A stretch of 64,000 nucleotides of DNA, taken from Amphibalanus amphitrite (taxonomy: Eukaryota; Arthropoda; Thecostraca; Balanomorpha; Balanidae). Shown here one piece after another: positions 1-11,304 of the stretch. Both the position numbers and the translations under genes were made by a program. Each line of letters begins with the position of its first letter. The first letter of the stretch is position 1. The stretch lies in NCBI RefSeq assembly GCF_019059575.1, contig NW_024881533.1, forward strand, positions 186,001-250,000, given 5' to 3'. Below the pieces are notes generated by a model that saw only the letters and a program-made list of their open reading frames with translations, was not told the origin of the DNA and did not search any database.

Positions 1-400
1 AATATGTTTTGCTTGCTCACAAATGTCCTGATGAAACAGGGTATTGAAAATATAAAGATTAACATGATATCTAAAACATGTGTGTTGAGCAATGTGCGCC
101 TGCTTACTGCTACTGTTAACTTGATTACCATACTGATTTTAGGGCACTGGAAAGAAACTTTACATTCTTTTTTCATCTTCATGCACTGACATTTATGTAT
201 AATTTTGTGTTTACAGTTTGATTAAAAACTTAAAACAAAATTTTTATTTTTTTTCAATAATGATAGCTGTGCGCATTTATAATACTGACAAAATACCTAA
301 AAATTTTGCAGTGCATTGTGTGTGACTATGATGCAAATCCACATATATTTCTACATAATATCGTACTAAATATGGTCATAACTTCAATTTCCAGCACATG
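1..400. other. AT-rich DNA, no feature seen
   Basis: AT-rich sequence with short homopolymer runs. No ORF of convincing length, no repeat and no RNA gene signature was seen on either strand. Confidence 0.5.
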
Positions 401-592
401 GTGATTGAATCATTTTGTTAATTCAATCAACTTGAATCGATGAGTTGCCGATTCAATCACTTGCAGTTGCCATGTGTGACCGATTCAATCAGGATTCATA
501 TGGTGACAAGAGGTGATTCAACCGACTCAATCACAGTGAGTCGGCATTTTCAAGCGATTCATGAGAATCGATTCAATCAGAGTTGAATCGCT
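401..592. repeat. cluster of GATTCAATC-like motifs
   Basis: About eight close matches to GATTCAATC or its complement GATTGAATC lie within 190 bp, in both orientations and at irregular spacing. The spacing argues against a simple tandem repeat. It may be a decayed inverted-repeat element or a homotypic site cluster; the sequence alone does not decide. Confidence 0.5.
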
Positions 593-929
593 TACAAGTC
601 TGGTCTGGACAGGCCTTACCACCGCCTGGACCAATGCCTTGACAGGCGACCCTGGCTATGGCTACTAAATATGCTAGCTAGGTGCCCGTGGCTAATTGAG
701 CTCGACAGCTCCGTGGTTAAGCTAAAGCATAGCTTCCGAGTTCCGATCATGCAGGATCCATGGCTGACCCAAAACCACGGTCTCAACGGGCGCCAGTGAT
801 CCCTTTGGAGTGGGCCAAGCCGCGTCTGGCATGGACGGATACTATGGACGTCAATTTTTTGCTAGTACATTTGAGTTTTGACTATAAATGTCGGAACTAA
901 CTAATGCAAGTTTGATGTACTGCACGCCG
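593..929. other. unassigned intergenic DNA
   Basis: Mixed composition. No ORF, repeat or RNA gene recognised. Confidence 0.4.
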
Positions 930-2260
930 TTATGAACAGCTCCGTTGGTCGCCGGGTGGCGGCGGCTCAGTGTTGGGTGCGGCGGCGCAGATGGACCGGG
1001 CCGGCAGCCGGCCGGTTACCAGGCGGGCCGGCCAGTAATCCTGGCCGGCCCCGTTACCCGCTGTCGCGGTGGCGACGGCTCCGGTGTCTCCGGCGCTCCA
1101 GACAGGAAGGACACGGAGGCGGTCTCCACGCCGGTCCGGTCCGGCCCGGTACCAGCGCGCTGTGAACGGAAAGTCGGCGCAGGGCTCCGTCGGCAGTGGC
1201 TGTAGCGTTGATTCATGGCGCTGTTTAATGACAATAGCCGTGAAATTTATTCTTGCGACTGTGTTCCGACTCAGTTTGCTGTTGCAGGTCCGTTGAACGC
1301 TTCTCGACGGTTTCCATGCATCCCGCTCCTCGGTACTCTTATTGTCCGCTATCCGGCCGTTTCCTTTCGGACAGTGTTTCGCCAGTCTACATCCTGCAGT
1401 GCATCCTGTAGTGACGTCGGCATTTCTGTCGCGACAGCTCAGCTCCGGACCCGGCCCGGAACCGTCCGACCCGGACAGCTCCACTCTGGTCTGGTGCTAC
1501 CAAAGGGGTGGCCGCGGTGCCAGGACAGCAGTGCGACGGTGTCACTGAGCCTTGCCGGTGGTGGTGGCTCACGACTGTGGCCGGAACTGCGCTCGGTCGC
1601 TCTCTGCGATCATAGCGACGACGGTGTGGCACTGCTGTCTCTGCGCAAGGAGGTGTGCAGTATGCATATTTCTGGCTTCAGAGCTGTAATTGACACGTAC
1701 TGGCTTCAGACACTTGTTGTGTCCGTCTCTGCACATTTATGATGCAGATCATTTTGTCAGCAAGATGCACTCTAGTAATGTTTTTCTAGCGTTGTTTTTC
1801 ACTAAATTACAGCTCTGTCTGGCGCTCTGTTTTGGAGAAGGGTTTGAATCCCCCACGTGGCCCGTCGCCACGTGCTCCGTCCAGCCGCGCTCCTTCCCCT
1901 CTCTGGACCGACGCCGCCACGTGCTCCGCCGCCGGCCGGCACGCTGCAGCTGCAACCGGCGCCGTCTCCGACCCGCACCTGTCGGCCGCGACGTAAGGGT
2001 GTCGTCCCGTCGTCTGTCCGCGGCCCGGGACCGTCACGGCGGACGGGCCGCCGGAAACGGTCTGGTTCCGGCGGTCGTGCAACACGCCCGAGAGCGGCCG
2101 GAAGCTGCAGTCGGGACGAAGGACGCCGCCGGCCGGAGTGGGGTGACGGGCGGCGGCGGACGGCGGACGAAGGACGGGTTACGCACGAGGGACGGCGCGG
2201 CGTTAGGTGTGTGTAGGGTGCGGACTGCAGTTTCTGCAGTGTCGACGTCGGCTGAATAGG
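930..2260. other. CpG-rich block
   Basis: GC-rich and dense in CpG, with many CCGG and GGCCGG words, especially at 940-1160 and 1860-2180. ORFs overlap in all six frames, as expected from GC-rich DNA lacking stops, and none resembles a known protein. It may be an unmethylated promoter-like island; no TATA box or initiator pair was convincing. Confidence 0.5.
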
Positions 2261-3498
2261 CATGTAGGTACCTACTATGTAGTGAGCGCAGCGCCGTGTT
2301 CGTTCAGCAGTTTGCGGCGGCGAGGGAGTTGATGGCTTCACAGCGCGTGGTGGGTACCTACTTACTGCACGCTGCGCTTAACGGTCCGTTGTGCGTCAGC
2401 ACTCAGCAAACTTGTTATGGACTGACAAACGGATGTTCGTCACATTCGGCCATATGCGTGTAGAAGCCCTGTATGGTGTCCATGGCGATGATAAATGCGG
2501 CCTCAGTACACCGCAGCGTCCTGTCCCGAATAGAAACGGCGTCCCGTACCGCGCCATAAATACCACCAACGCCAGGCGGCACAGCAAATAACGACCAAAC
2601 AAGCGTCCGGTCATTTTTCTTTACTGCAAATTGACCGCGTCCACCCTGGGCTGGTGCTGATAGGGCCTTACGTAAGGTGAATGTAGGTCGGTTCCGTTTA
2701 ACGTTGACGAGTGTGAAGTTCCAGTGAAATGTTGCCGCCGAGTTCCACCTGAGGTGGATGCTGACAGATTTCCACCGAAGCTGATTAACGCTGAATAAGT
2801 TCCACCTAAGGTGAGGTGGAGTTTCCGCTGCCGCTGAGGTCGCGCCGAATTCCCGCGGTTTTCAGCGAGCCGGATTCCCGCGGTTTTCAGCGAGCTGTTG
2901 CCAGTGGTGTCTGAGCCGTACCGAAGGATGACGAAACAGGCCGGCTGAGGCTCGTCTGAGCGATAAGACGGTGACGGCCGGCGGCATTCCTTTCCCCTCC
3001 CCCCCCCCTGTCACACACGGGGTGGGGGCTGTCGCTCGGTGTGGGGGTGCGGGTTTCCGGCAGAGGTCAGGGTTCCGTGGCTGATGTCACGCCCCGGATC
3101 ATTTCACCCGCGAGACCATCAGCTGGAGGACCTCCTCACTGTGCCAGGAGGAGGAACTGACATGACGCGTCACGTGGCACGTGGCAGCGGTGCCGGACAC
3201 GTGAGGACGGTCTGCGAACTACGCGCCACGTGGCCCGGCTAGTGTGTCACGTGACGCGTGACGAGCCGCTCGACTGGCCCCCCACGTGTCTCCATCACGT
3301 GCTGACCAGAATTGTTTGGCTTTCACACAAACGATTCAACACGGTTACGCAAGTGTTTCCTGGATAAACATAGGGCATGCAGTTAGCTGTAGGCTCTTGC
3401 ATTATTTAGCAAGACGTGCAATAGTAACCTACTTGACTTCGTCCTGGCGGGGTTGTACTGGCGGTGCACCACGGTCAAAAGTCGGGTGCGATTTCGGT
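2261..3498. other. unassigned DNA with short palindromes
   Basis: No gene recognised. Short dyads occur at about 2665-2680 (CCTTACGTAAGG) and 2740-2820 (copies of CCACCT and AGGTGG), and a C-run lies near 3000. CACGTG or CACGTGG words recur at 3160-3300. Confidence 0.4.
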
Positions 3499-4519
3499 GC
3501 CCTGACACTTGTACGACTTTTGGTCACGATTTTGTCGTGGCAAGCCGTGCCATTTTCGTGCACGAATTGGGATGACTCCCGCACTGTTCACGACTAGTGC
3601 ACGACCAGTTCACGACGATTTCACGAATAATTCACGAATGCGTGCCCATCAGTGTCCACATTGACACGGACTGGTACGACGAGTTCACGCATACTTTCCG
3701 CATAGTTTGCGCATAGTTTACGCACTTCCCGCATTGGCACGACAAGATTGCGCAATTTGTGCCGACTTGGGCATGCCATATAAGAATGGGACGTCCCAGA
3801 ACTGGGAACGGAACGGAGAACGGAACGGAGAACCTCCCAGAACGGAGCTTACAAATGTAAGCTCCGTGTCCCGGCCTGACCCATCGTGACCTCCAGTGAC
3901 GCAAATGTCCTGACCGTACCTAATGTGACCAGTTTGACCTGGACTGACCTATCGTGACTATGGCTGGCCTCTGTGACCTGGCGTGACCCATCGTGACCTC
4001 ATGGTGACCTATGTGACCTAACCTGACACCGTGTGACCTAATTTGACCTCTGTGACCTAATATGAACCCGTGTGACCTAGTTTGACCTCTTTGACCTGAA
4101 ATGACCCGCTAAACACATTTTCGGTCATAACTTCCCATCTAGGCGTCCAATCGACTCGGGAAAAAACACCAAACAATCCCAAATTTCGCGCTGCGAAGCA
4201 AGCCGAGATCCACACATTGGCACGGGCTGGTACGACGAGTTCACGAATGCTTTTCGCACAGTTTGCGCATAGTTTACGCACTTCCCGCACCGTCCCGACG
4301 AGTTCACGACGAGCTCACGAACAGTTTGCGCATAGTTCACGATCCGGTCGCGAAATTTTGTCGTGACCAAAACTTTGAACATTTCAAAGTTCTCGCCCCG
4401 ACATGGCACGAAGTCACGACGAGCTAACGCACACTTCACGTCAGTTTACGACTAGTATGCGCACGGGCACGATTCGATTCGTGCCAATGCGTGCCACCAA
4501 ATCGTGCAAGTGTCAGGGC
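3499..4519. mobile_element. inverted-repeat DNA element built of CACGA-type words
   Basis: The ends are inverted copies: GCCCTGACACTTG at the left and CAAGTGTCAGGGC at the right. The interior is full of short variants of TTCACGA, GTGCACGA and TTTGCGCATAG in both orientations. No transposase ORF is present, so it looks nonautonomous. No clear target duplication was found, so the superfamily is open. An array of TGACCT words occupies its centre. Confidence 0.6.
3885..4110 (+). repeat. degenerate tandem array of TGACCT words
   Basis: About thirteen TGACCT hexamers occur in some 220 bp, often as alternating GTGACCT and TTTGACCT, giving a unit of about 20 bp. TGACCT is the complement of the nuclear-receptor half-site AGGTCA. 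The array lies inside the inverted-repeat element at 3499-4519. Confidence 0.7.
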
Positions 4520-4609
4520 CCCTTATGCCTCAGTGGGTGAGCTGCGCTATCGGCAGGTTACGCAGCGAGGCCTGGCGGCGGACTCGCGCAGGATGGGACC
4601 GTGGGAGGC

Positions 4610-4750
4610 TGGCTGACCCGCGGTGGGACGGTGGGATCCTGGCGGTAGACCCGCGGTGGGGTGTTGGGTTGATGGCGGTGGACCCGCGGTGGGAGGCTGG
4701 CTGACCCGCGGTGGGACGGTGGCTGACCCGCGGTGGGACGGTGGGATCCT
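4610..4750 (+). repeat. short GC-rich minisatellite
   Basis: GACCCGCGGTGGG recurs at least five times with spacings of about 34, 31, 23 and 23 bases. The open frames across it are repeat artefacts. Confidence 0.7.
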
Positions 4751-7700
4751 GGCGGCAGAACCCTCGCGCTGCTCCGACTCACGCTGATCAGGTTGGCAGT
4801 GTTCGTCGGTCGCTCTGAGTGGGCCGCCAGGGTACCAGGCAGACAATGTGAGCATGCCTGGGTACTGGGCAGACCGAACTAATCTCAGTGCGACCGCCTG
4901 AGTACCGTGCTACTGCGGACCGAACGATCTCAGTGCGACCGAACCGAGGACGCCGAACAGTTCGTTCCCATGGCAAAAACCTCGGCGATTCCCAGTATCG
5001 GTGAATGGCGATTTCGGAAAATAATTAAGCTAATGAGGCCGGTGTGGCCGGCAGCTGTGGCGTTGCGCTGAATTCTGAGTAGCTGACATATTCGTGGCGG
5101 CTGCAGCTGTCACCGCCCCAAATAAACTCACTAATCAGTGGAGCGGGCCGTCGACAGATGCGGTCCGCGCTGACCCCTGGCATTGTCGGTCGGCTTGGAC
5201 TCGAACGCGACGGCGGACCTGGCTTCAAAAGAGCACGCTATATAGATGAAAGCAGTGTCCGACGTATTTCCGTGACTTTCATTCCTGCATTATTCACACC
5301 GGGAGGAATGTCGTTACATCTTGAAAGTGAGTTAGGAATGTAAAAAAATTCATGCTCTGGCATTGTTGTGGCAATCCAGCGATTCCCTTCTCTGTGCAAA
5401 GTATGGTACCAAACGTATGCAGTCGGGTCTGCGAAAGGAAGCTGCATCATCAGCATGCCTTTGGTGATTACAGCAGATAATTTGAGATATGATTCACCAC
5501 ATATTACCAAATGCCGTCAGCCTCTCAGCTTTCGCTCTTTTTCGTCGAAAAGTTGTTTCTTCCTGCGTTGTTCTCCATTCCTGCAGTGTGGACGCCGGGC
5601 GCCATGCCTCACAGGCGACCGGCCGGTGGGGGTGGACTCTCCTGATAAGGCGGTACGGTACGTCTGCCGGCGGGTCGGGCCGGGTCACTCGCGGTGACGC
5701 GTCGTCCGCGCCGCCGTCGCCGCCGCGCCGCCATATTTGTCGCTGTGGCGGCGGATGTGTGCTGTTTACCGACGTCGTGCGGCGGAGAGCGCTGAATCAC
5801 CGTGTCCCGAGCCGGGCCGTGTCCGTGTCCGGAGCTGAGTCCGTGTCTGCGGACCCGGCCGTGTCCGCGAACCGGGCCCTGCAGCTGCCAGGGCCCCTTA
5901 TACCGCTGCTGACATGTTTGCTTTACCAGATACATAGTGACGACTCAGTTTAGGCTTACCGAAAATGTGGTGTGTGATGAACTTAGAAAGTTGACTGAAA
6001 TTTACCTATATAGGTTTTTTTTTTGCTTGCTCCGTTCGAATTCATTGTAATTCATACATTCATTGCTAATTACATATTACAGTAGGATTTAGCAATGAAT
6101 GACAAGACAGCGTGCTTTAAATTTTCACCGCAAGCCCCTACGTGCAAAGCCTCTTGGGATCAAACAGATTTAGAACGTTCCGGATCACCGATCAGACAGC
6201 CTCAAACTGGCTGGAACCGGGTGTAGTCGGTCATAACCGGAACATGTCGGTCCACCTATAAGAATAGCATATCCAATCCAGGCTCTGGGCGTCTTGTCAA
6301 TCGAACTCATTGTTTGTTTGTCCCCTTGGAGGGCTCGAGTGACAAACGCTCGAAATTTATCAACCACTAAATCTGTCTTCAGTTCCCTTCCCCGTGCAGC
6401 GTCCAATAACGCCTTCGTGGGAGGTTGGAACCGACAAACATGTCCAACAAAAAAGCATGATCAGCAATCTCCAGCCTTGTAGGTGATGGTAAAAGCTTCG
6501 GGCAGATCGCGTTATATTGAGTCACGCTGCGTTGGCAATCGGGGATGTGCGCATGATTGGAGACTAGCTTGACGAGTAACGTGCCAGGCATTGCGGTCCG
6601 TCTCGGCATATCCTGGTGTGAGCCGAGCATTACTGATACATCGGTGAATGTTTGATAAATCATCAAATGTACCTCAGAAAACCAGTGATGGTGACTTACG
6701 TAGTTCATAGCAAATGGAAATGGTTGGCTATGCTTCTCTCATCAGCCATCGTATTACCTACGGAATGCATCTGGCGAAATGCATTACCAAGCACGCCCAG
6801 TGTGCCCAGCGCCCCCGGTGAGGCGTGAGGCGTCGCCCCGGGCGCACATGACTGCCCGGTACACACTCTGTTTGCCGAACACACCCTGTTTGTCTGGGGT
6901 GTGAATCACGTCAGCCAGCGGTGCAGCGTCACCGCTCTTCCTCGGATAGATAGCAGCTGATTTCCCCGACCGCCGCCGACCGGCCACTGAGCAGGGGTAG
7001 AGGGCTTCTTACCGGAGGGGCGCCATCAGCTGTGGCACCGGTGGCTGTGGGTCCACAGACGGCTTCCGTCCGTCTCACATGGAATTATCGCGATGGTGAA
7101 AGGGATACTATGGGGGATTCTTTTGCTCTCTTTGTGACGTCTCTTTTATGACCAGCTGGCAGCTGAAGAGAAAGAATGAATTCTAAGAAAATGAAACATG
7201 TCACAGTGACAAGCATTTTAGGAAAATAAAACGTGGGGAAGTCTTTGACCTGATATGACTTATCCGATCGAAAAAAAAAAACGCATGTAAGGCTTCTTTA
7301 CATGAAGGCTGTATGTATTTGTGCACAAATGTTTCCAAAATTCGTGGTTTTAGTTTAGGTAATCTGCCGGCCGACAGTTCGGTTGTTAGTGGAGAGTGGG
7401 CGGTGCCAGACGAATTGTTGGCAGAAAGGCATGCAGCCTTCGTTCCAACCACGCGCGGACGTTGCAGACATTGTTCGGTGGCGCCATTTTGTCTCTCCTC
7501 CCTTTTCGGGCGTGGCGACGTCGGCGTCCGTCCGTCACTTATCTGCACTATCACGCTGCAGCCTACCGCGCGGTAGGTATTTCCGGCAGCACTCGACAGA
7601 AAACCCGCTCAGCTGGCGGCCGGCCGTTGGCGGGCGCCCTGTCCCGCCCGCGAACCCCCGTCCTGTCCCTCATCGGGCGACGGGCGCCGCCGTCCTGTTC

Positions 7701-7755
7701 CCTCCCTGACACACCTGGCGTGTCCCGCGTCTTCTTTCTGCAGCTTGGACTGCAG
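4751..7755. other. unassigned stretch, partly CpG-rich
   Basis: No gene is supported. CpG-rich DNA lies at about 5580-5900. Minus-strand open frames at 5238-5510 and 6185-6708 have no recognised domain and no clear splice context. Confidence 0.4.
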
Positions 7756-7821
7756 CACGAGGGATGTGGGACGCGGGAGCTGCTGGTCTGAGCGACACGA
7801 GGGATGTGGGACGCGGGAGCC
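7756..7821 (+). repeat. 40-bp direct duplication
   Basis: The string CACGAGGGATGTGGGACGCG begins at 7756 and again at 7796, so a unit of 40 bp is present almost twice. Confidence 0.7.
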
Positions 7822-7965
7822 GCTGCTCGCTGTCGGCCGCGCCGCTTTGTTTGTTTGATTCGAATGCAAATGTGCCAGGTGGAGTGTGAAAATGACGCCG
7901 AGTTGCCGGAGGCGCCGGAGGGAGCGTGTCGCGCCCCCCGTGACGGGGGACGGCGGACTGGTGTG

Positions 7966-8652
7966 TTAAACGCAGTTCACACATGACCGTCAGTCTGTCG
8001 GTGTCGGGCCCGCCACCGTCGACCTGACGGCCTGCAGCCCGTCAAACGAAAGTTGGGATTTGGTAGCTCCCATTGGCTGCCATATGTTGTGACAGAAATG
8101 GCGCATCATTTTCGAGATTGACGCAGACGGGAGAAGGGGATGGGGGGACGGTAGAGGCCGAGAGGTTAAAAATATTCTTTAAATTGCAGAAATAAAATAC
8201 CACGCAATTACATTTTTATGTCAAATAATGCTGCAATTTTATTTAAATGAAAGACACATCGGTTCGCTTATTTAAATCAGGGATCGAATCTCAAGATATC
8301 GTGCCGTAATAAACACTTTCATCCCAGCAAATGGATGGAAAATGGTATAAATGATCTCAAAAATGCACATAAGCTTCATGCTGCATGAGAAGGTTCCTTT
8401 TCCTCTTCCTCCAACACGCAGACAGTCAAACCGACGGGCCCGTCACCGTCAAAAGTTGAACATTGCTGAACTTTCCAAAGCGACGGCCGTCAGGTCCGGC
8501 GCCGGCGCAGTCAGCTGTTGCCGGCCGTCAAACGCTGCCGGTTCACCCATGCCCGTCGACCTGACGGCCGTCACTCCGTCGGTTTCGGCCGTTTTGACGG
8601 TGTCGGGCCCGTCACCGGCAGACCTTACGGGCAAGTGTGAACTGCGTTTTAG
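7966..8652. mobile_element. nonautonomous inverted-repeat element with GACGG-rich ends
   Basis: The left end carries AAACGCAGTTCACAC and the right end its complement GTGTGAACTGCGTTT. Inside both ends lie matched inverted blocks containing CGTCGACCTGACGG, GTGTCGGGCCCG and related words. The middle is AT-rich and noncoding. The size of about 690 bp and lack of a transposase point to a MITE-like element; the target duplication is not clear enough to name a superfamily. Confidence 0.6.
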
Positions 8653-9880
8653 GCGCACAGTTCCAGCAGAGCCCGTGGTCCGCGTCCTGCCCGGTCCGCA
8701 GTTCTCAGTTCTCCCCACCTTACCGCTGCACAGCACCGGCACCTCGCGAGCAGGACTACGGTGACGTGGCAGCGCCTCCCCCTGCCTAACCTCTCCCTGC
8801 GTCCCTGTCACATGTGGACGACGCCATGGTCGCTGGCGATGCCCTGGGAGGACAGGTCTGCTTAGTGTCATCGGCGGACACGTTTGTGTGCACGAGCCCC
8901 CGCCTCACCCCCCCCCCCCCCCCACTTCCTGCCCCCGCTCAGGACCACGTCCTGTTTGACGTGGTAGGTATACCTATGCTGGCTGAAGTTTGGGCCGCTC
9001 CAAGAATTTTCACTTTTCCTCTGATGTTATGCAGCTTTTACTTTCTGCTTGGACTTTTACATTCGTTATTATTTTGATACGCGATGGCCCGGTGTCTCGA
9101 TGCTTTGTAAGTTCTCCGTACCGAGACTTGGCGGTGGGCCGAGTCTCCACGGTTCTGTGAGCCGTCCATTGTCCTCGCGGGGAACGGAGCGGCTCCCAGG
9201 CGACCGCTCACCGCGTTCTCCCCGATCGCATCTGGCTGTTTGAAAAGTTGACGTCGGTCGGTCCGGCGACAGGACGCTGGGACACTTACGCTGGAACATC
9301 ATTGTCTTCGAGGCGGCCCGTGAGACTGGGTACGAATTTCATACGATTTCGAATGTGATCCGGAGAAAGGACTCCTCAATCACAGGGTGCAGTGGTCCCC
9401 GATGGGGTGCGTTTTGTGTGTGGTCCGCGGTGCCCGGCCGGCCGGCGCAAATTGCCGCCGTCGGCCGCCGGTCCCGCCCAGCCTGTCCCACGACCGCCCG
9501 TCGCGACGGGCGGTTTCACTTCACGGCCGACCGTGCCCCGGCGGCCCAGAACGACGGCCAGCCCGGACCCTGCTCATTTCCCCATTAGATAGGCCAGCCG
9601 GGCGAATGGTGGGGGCCGGTGTCGTCGGCTCAATGTCGTCCCCCTCCGGGTGTAGAGGTCCCTTTCAGAGTACAGGACTCCGGGGCCCGCCACGGACGAT
9701 CTGAACTCTGAGTGCCTCTGTCATATAGCAATTTGAGTTAGATGCTCAATGACTTTAATTTGTTTCAGACTGAGTTTTGGCACATCACGTCACAGATAAT
9801 GGTGTTACGCTTTGCTCGAAATGTTCCAAATTCCAAGTTATGTTTATGGAATCATATTTTGTGTGGGCTTCCCTATTTAA
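8653..9880. other. unassigned DNA
   Basis: GC-rich patches at 8660-8840 and 9420-9600 and a C-run near 8910. No gene or repeat recognised. Confidence 0.4.
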
Positions 9881-10953
9881 AGGTAGTGTGCCAGCTTTCC
9901 TGGACCGTATGGAGTTAATGGCCCAGATAAGGAGAACCGGATTTTTAGAACTTATCCATACCTTCAAAACTCATGGAAATGTCTTAAATTCTTCAAATTT
10001 TGAGTACCCCAGTGCGAAATTCGCCCCGACGGGTTGTCGGTCGTACCCCAACCACATTTCACACCACTATGAACAATAAATGCACACACTGAAATCGCTA
10101 TTACCGATAGGCTCATCCAATCAAGTTTCGATAAACCCGTTAATCATCATCTCCTGCGGTTTCGAACACGCCTGTTAGGTGGTGCGGTAGACCGCGCCCA
10201 AAGCCAGGGCCCCGGTAACGTGAGGTAGCCGAGTCGGGGCAGCGTGCGCTGACCCAAGCCGGGGCCGCGCGTCCTCCCGGTGTCATGTGATAGCCCGGGG
10301 CTGCCCGCGGGGATGCGGTAGACCGCGCCCAAAGCTGCGGCCCCGGCTTGGGTCAGCGCACGCTGCCCCGACTCGGCTACCTCACGTTACCGGGGCCCTG
10401 GCTTTGGGCGCGGCTTCTGCTCATACTTTGTGGTGCGGTGGTGGTGCGTCGGGCCGCGCGCTCTTACTTCGGCCAAGAAAAATGCGTCAGCTGATCATTG
10501 TCATTTCTGCCACTTGCGTGTGGTGAAATGGGGTCATAACTTAAGAGACGGCTTTTTCATATCAATTATTTTACATAAAATCATATTTCAAACCATAAAT
10601 AATGTTCGACAGCCAAATAAAAGAAACAATACCAATACAGGCTTACAGTTTAAGGCTCGACGTTGTGTTGTCTACGATTAGACAGCTGATAACTCATTCC
10701 CGTACGTCGTAACTCTATAATGACCTTTGCTTATTGTCACATGTGCGCCGCATTCGCGATTGTTGCCGACGCCTGTTTGCAGGTTAGCCCACTACAGTTG
10801 TTATACATATCGAAAAACCGATAAACTTTTAGGCGAAAAAGGCACTATTCCAGGCCCATTTTTTGATTTTTTTTTGCGATATTAGGTAAAAACAGAAGCT
10901 TCTTATCCTAGGAAAAATAAAATGGGAAATCTTTCAAAGGTGGCACACTACCT
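9881..10953. mobile_element. TTAA-flanked nonautonomous transposon
   Basis: The ends are inverted repeats starting AGGTAGTGTGCCA on the left and finishing TGGCACACTACCT on the right. Both are directly flanked by TTAA (9877-9880 and 10954-10957), the target duplication of piggyBac- and Kolobok-type transposons. No transposase is encoded. A long perfect hairpin lies in the middle. Its TIR differs from that of the AGGTCA-rich TTAA family found elsewhere in the window. Confidence 0.75.
10192..10413. repeat. perfect 77-bp inverted repeat (hairpin)
   Basis: 10192-10268 and 10337-10413 are exact reverse complements, separated by a 68-base spacer. About 20 bases at 10185-10204, including GCGGTAGACCGCGCCCAAAG, also recur in direct orientation just before the right arm (10317-10336). 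The arms are GC-rich, unlike the AT-rich remainder of the host element. Confidence 0.85.
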
Positions 10954-11197
10954 TTAAACGCTCGTCAAACGGATATACGCACGCTTGCAAGGCTATAAAT
11001 ATAAGCCTCTCAAAAGTGTTGCGGGCAGTCATTCTCAGATTCTCTTTTTACAAAAGATTCTCCTCGTATTTGGTGCAGACTTTTAATCACTTATTCTACA
11101 ACTGAGGAGCTTATTTTTAGGGTACGACTGCTGTGACGAGTGCACAAACCGGGTACGTTCTTCCGGCTGACGCCGTGGTTCTCCCGTTCCATTTCAG

Positions 11198-11304
11198 ACA
11201 TCAGCCAGGAGATGGCGGCCAACTCCAACGACATCGTCAGCACCCTGCAGGCGGTCGGCATCGTCAAGTACTGGAAGAACAAACACATCATCCTCAAGAG
11301 ACAG
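11198..11304 (+). CDS. KAT7: KAT7/HBO1-like MYST histone acetyltransferase, penultimate coding exon
   Basis: This exon encodes the winged-helix end of a MYST-family lysine acetyltransferase. KAT7 (HBO1, fly chameau) acetylates histones H3 and H4 in the nucleus within BRPF- or JADE-containing complexes. The frame reads through [16 protein letters not shown] and LKRQ, in the order and spacing recalled for human KAT7; KAT5, KAT6 and KAT8 differ at these places. A TTTCAG acceptor ends at 11197 and a GTAGGC donor begins at 11305. The exon begins inside a codon (phase 1) and ends on a codon boundary. The next exon lies 13.8 kb downstream in a compatible phase. No catalytic-domain exons were seen upstream, so they must lie beyond the window or be too diverged for me to spot. 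Confidence 0.9.

Noticed and set aside
1838-1860. GGGTTTGAATCCCCC as a tRNA T-arm
   Set aside because: No matching A-box, acceptor stem or anticodon arm was found around it.
6185-6708. Two overlapping minus-strand frames as a broken transposase
   Set aside because: No catalytic motif or known domain could be seen, so a family call would be a guess.
11121-11152. Possible extra KAT7 exon ([10 protein letters not shown]) between TTTTTAG and GTACGT
   Set aside because: The peptide does not fit the MYST sequence that should precede ISQE, and the implied exon is only 32 bases long.
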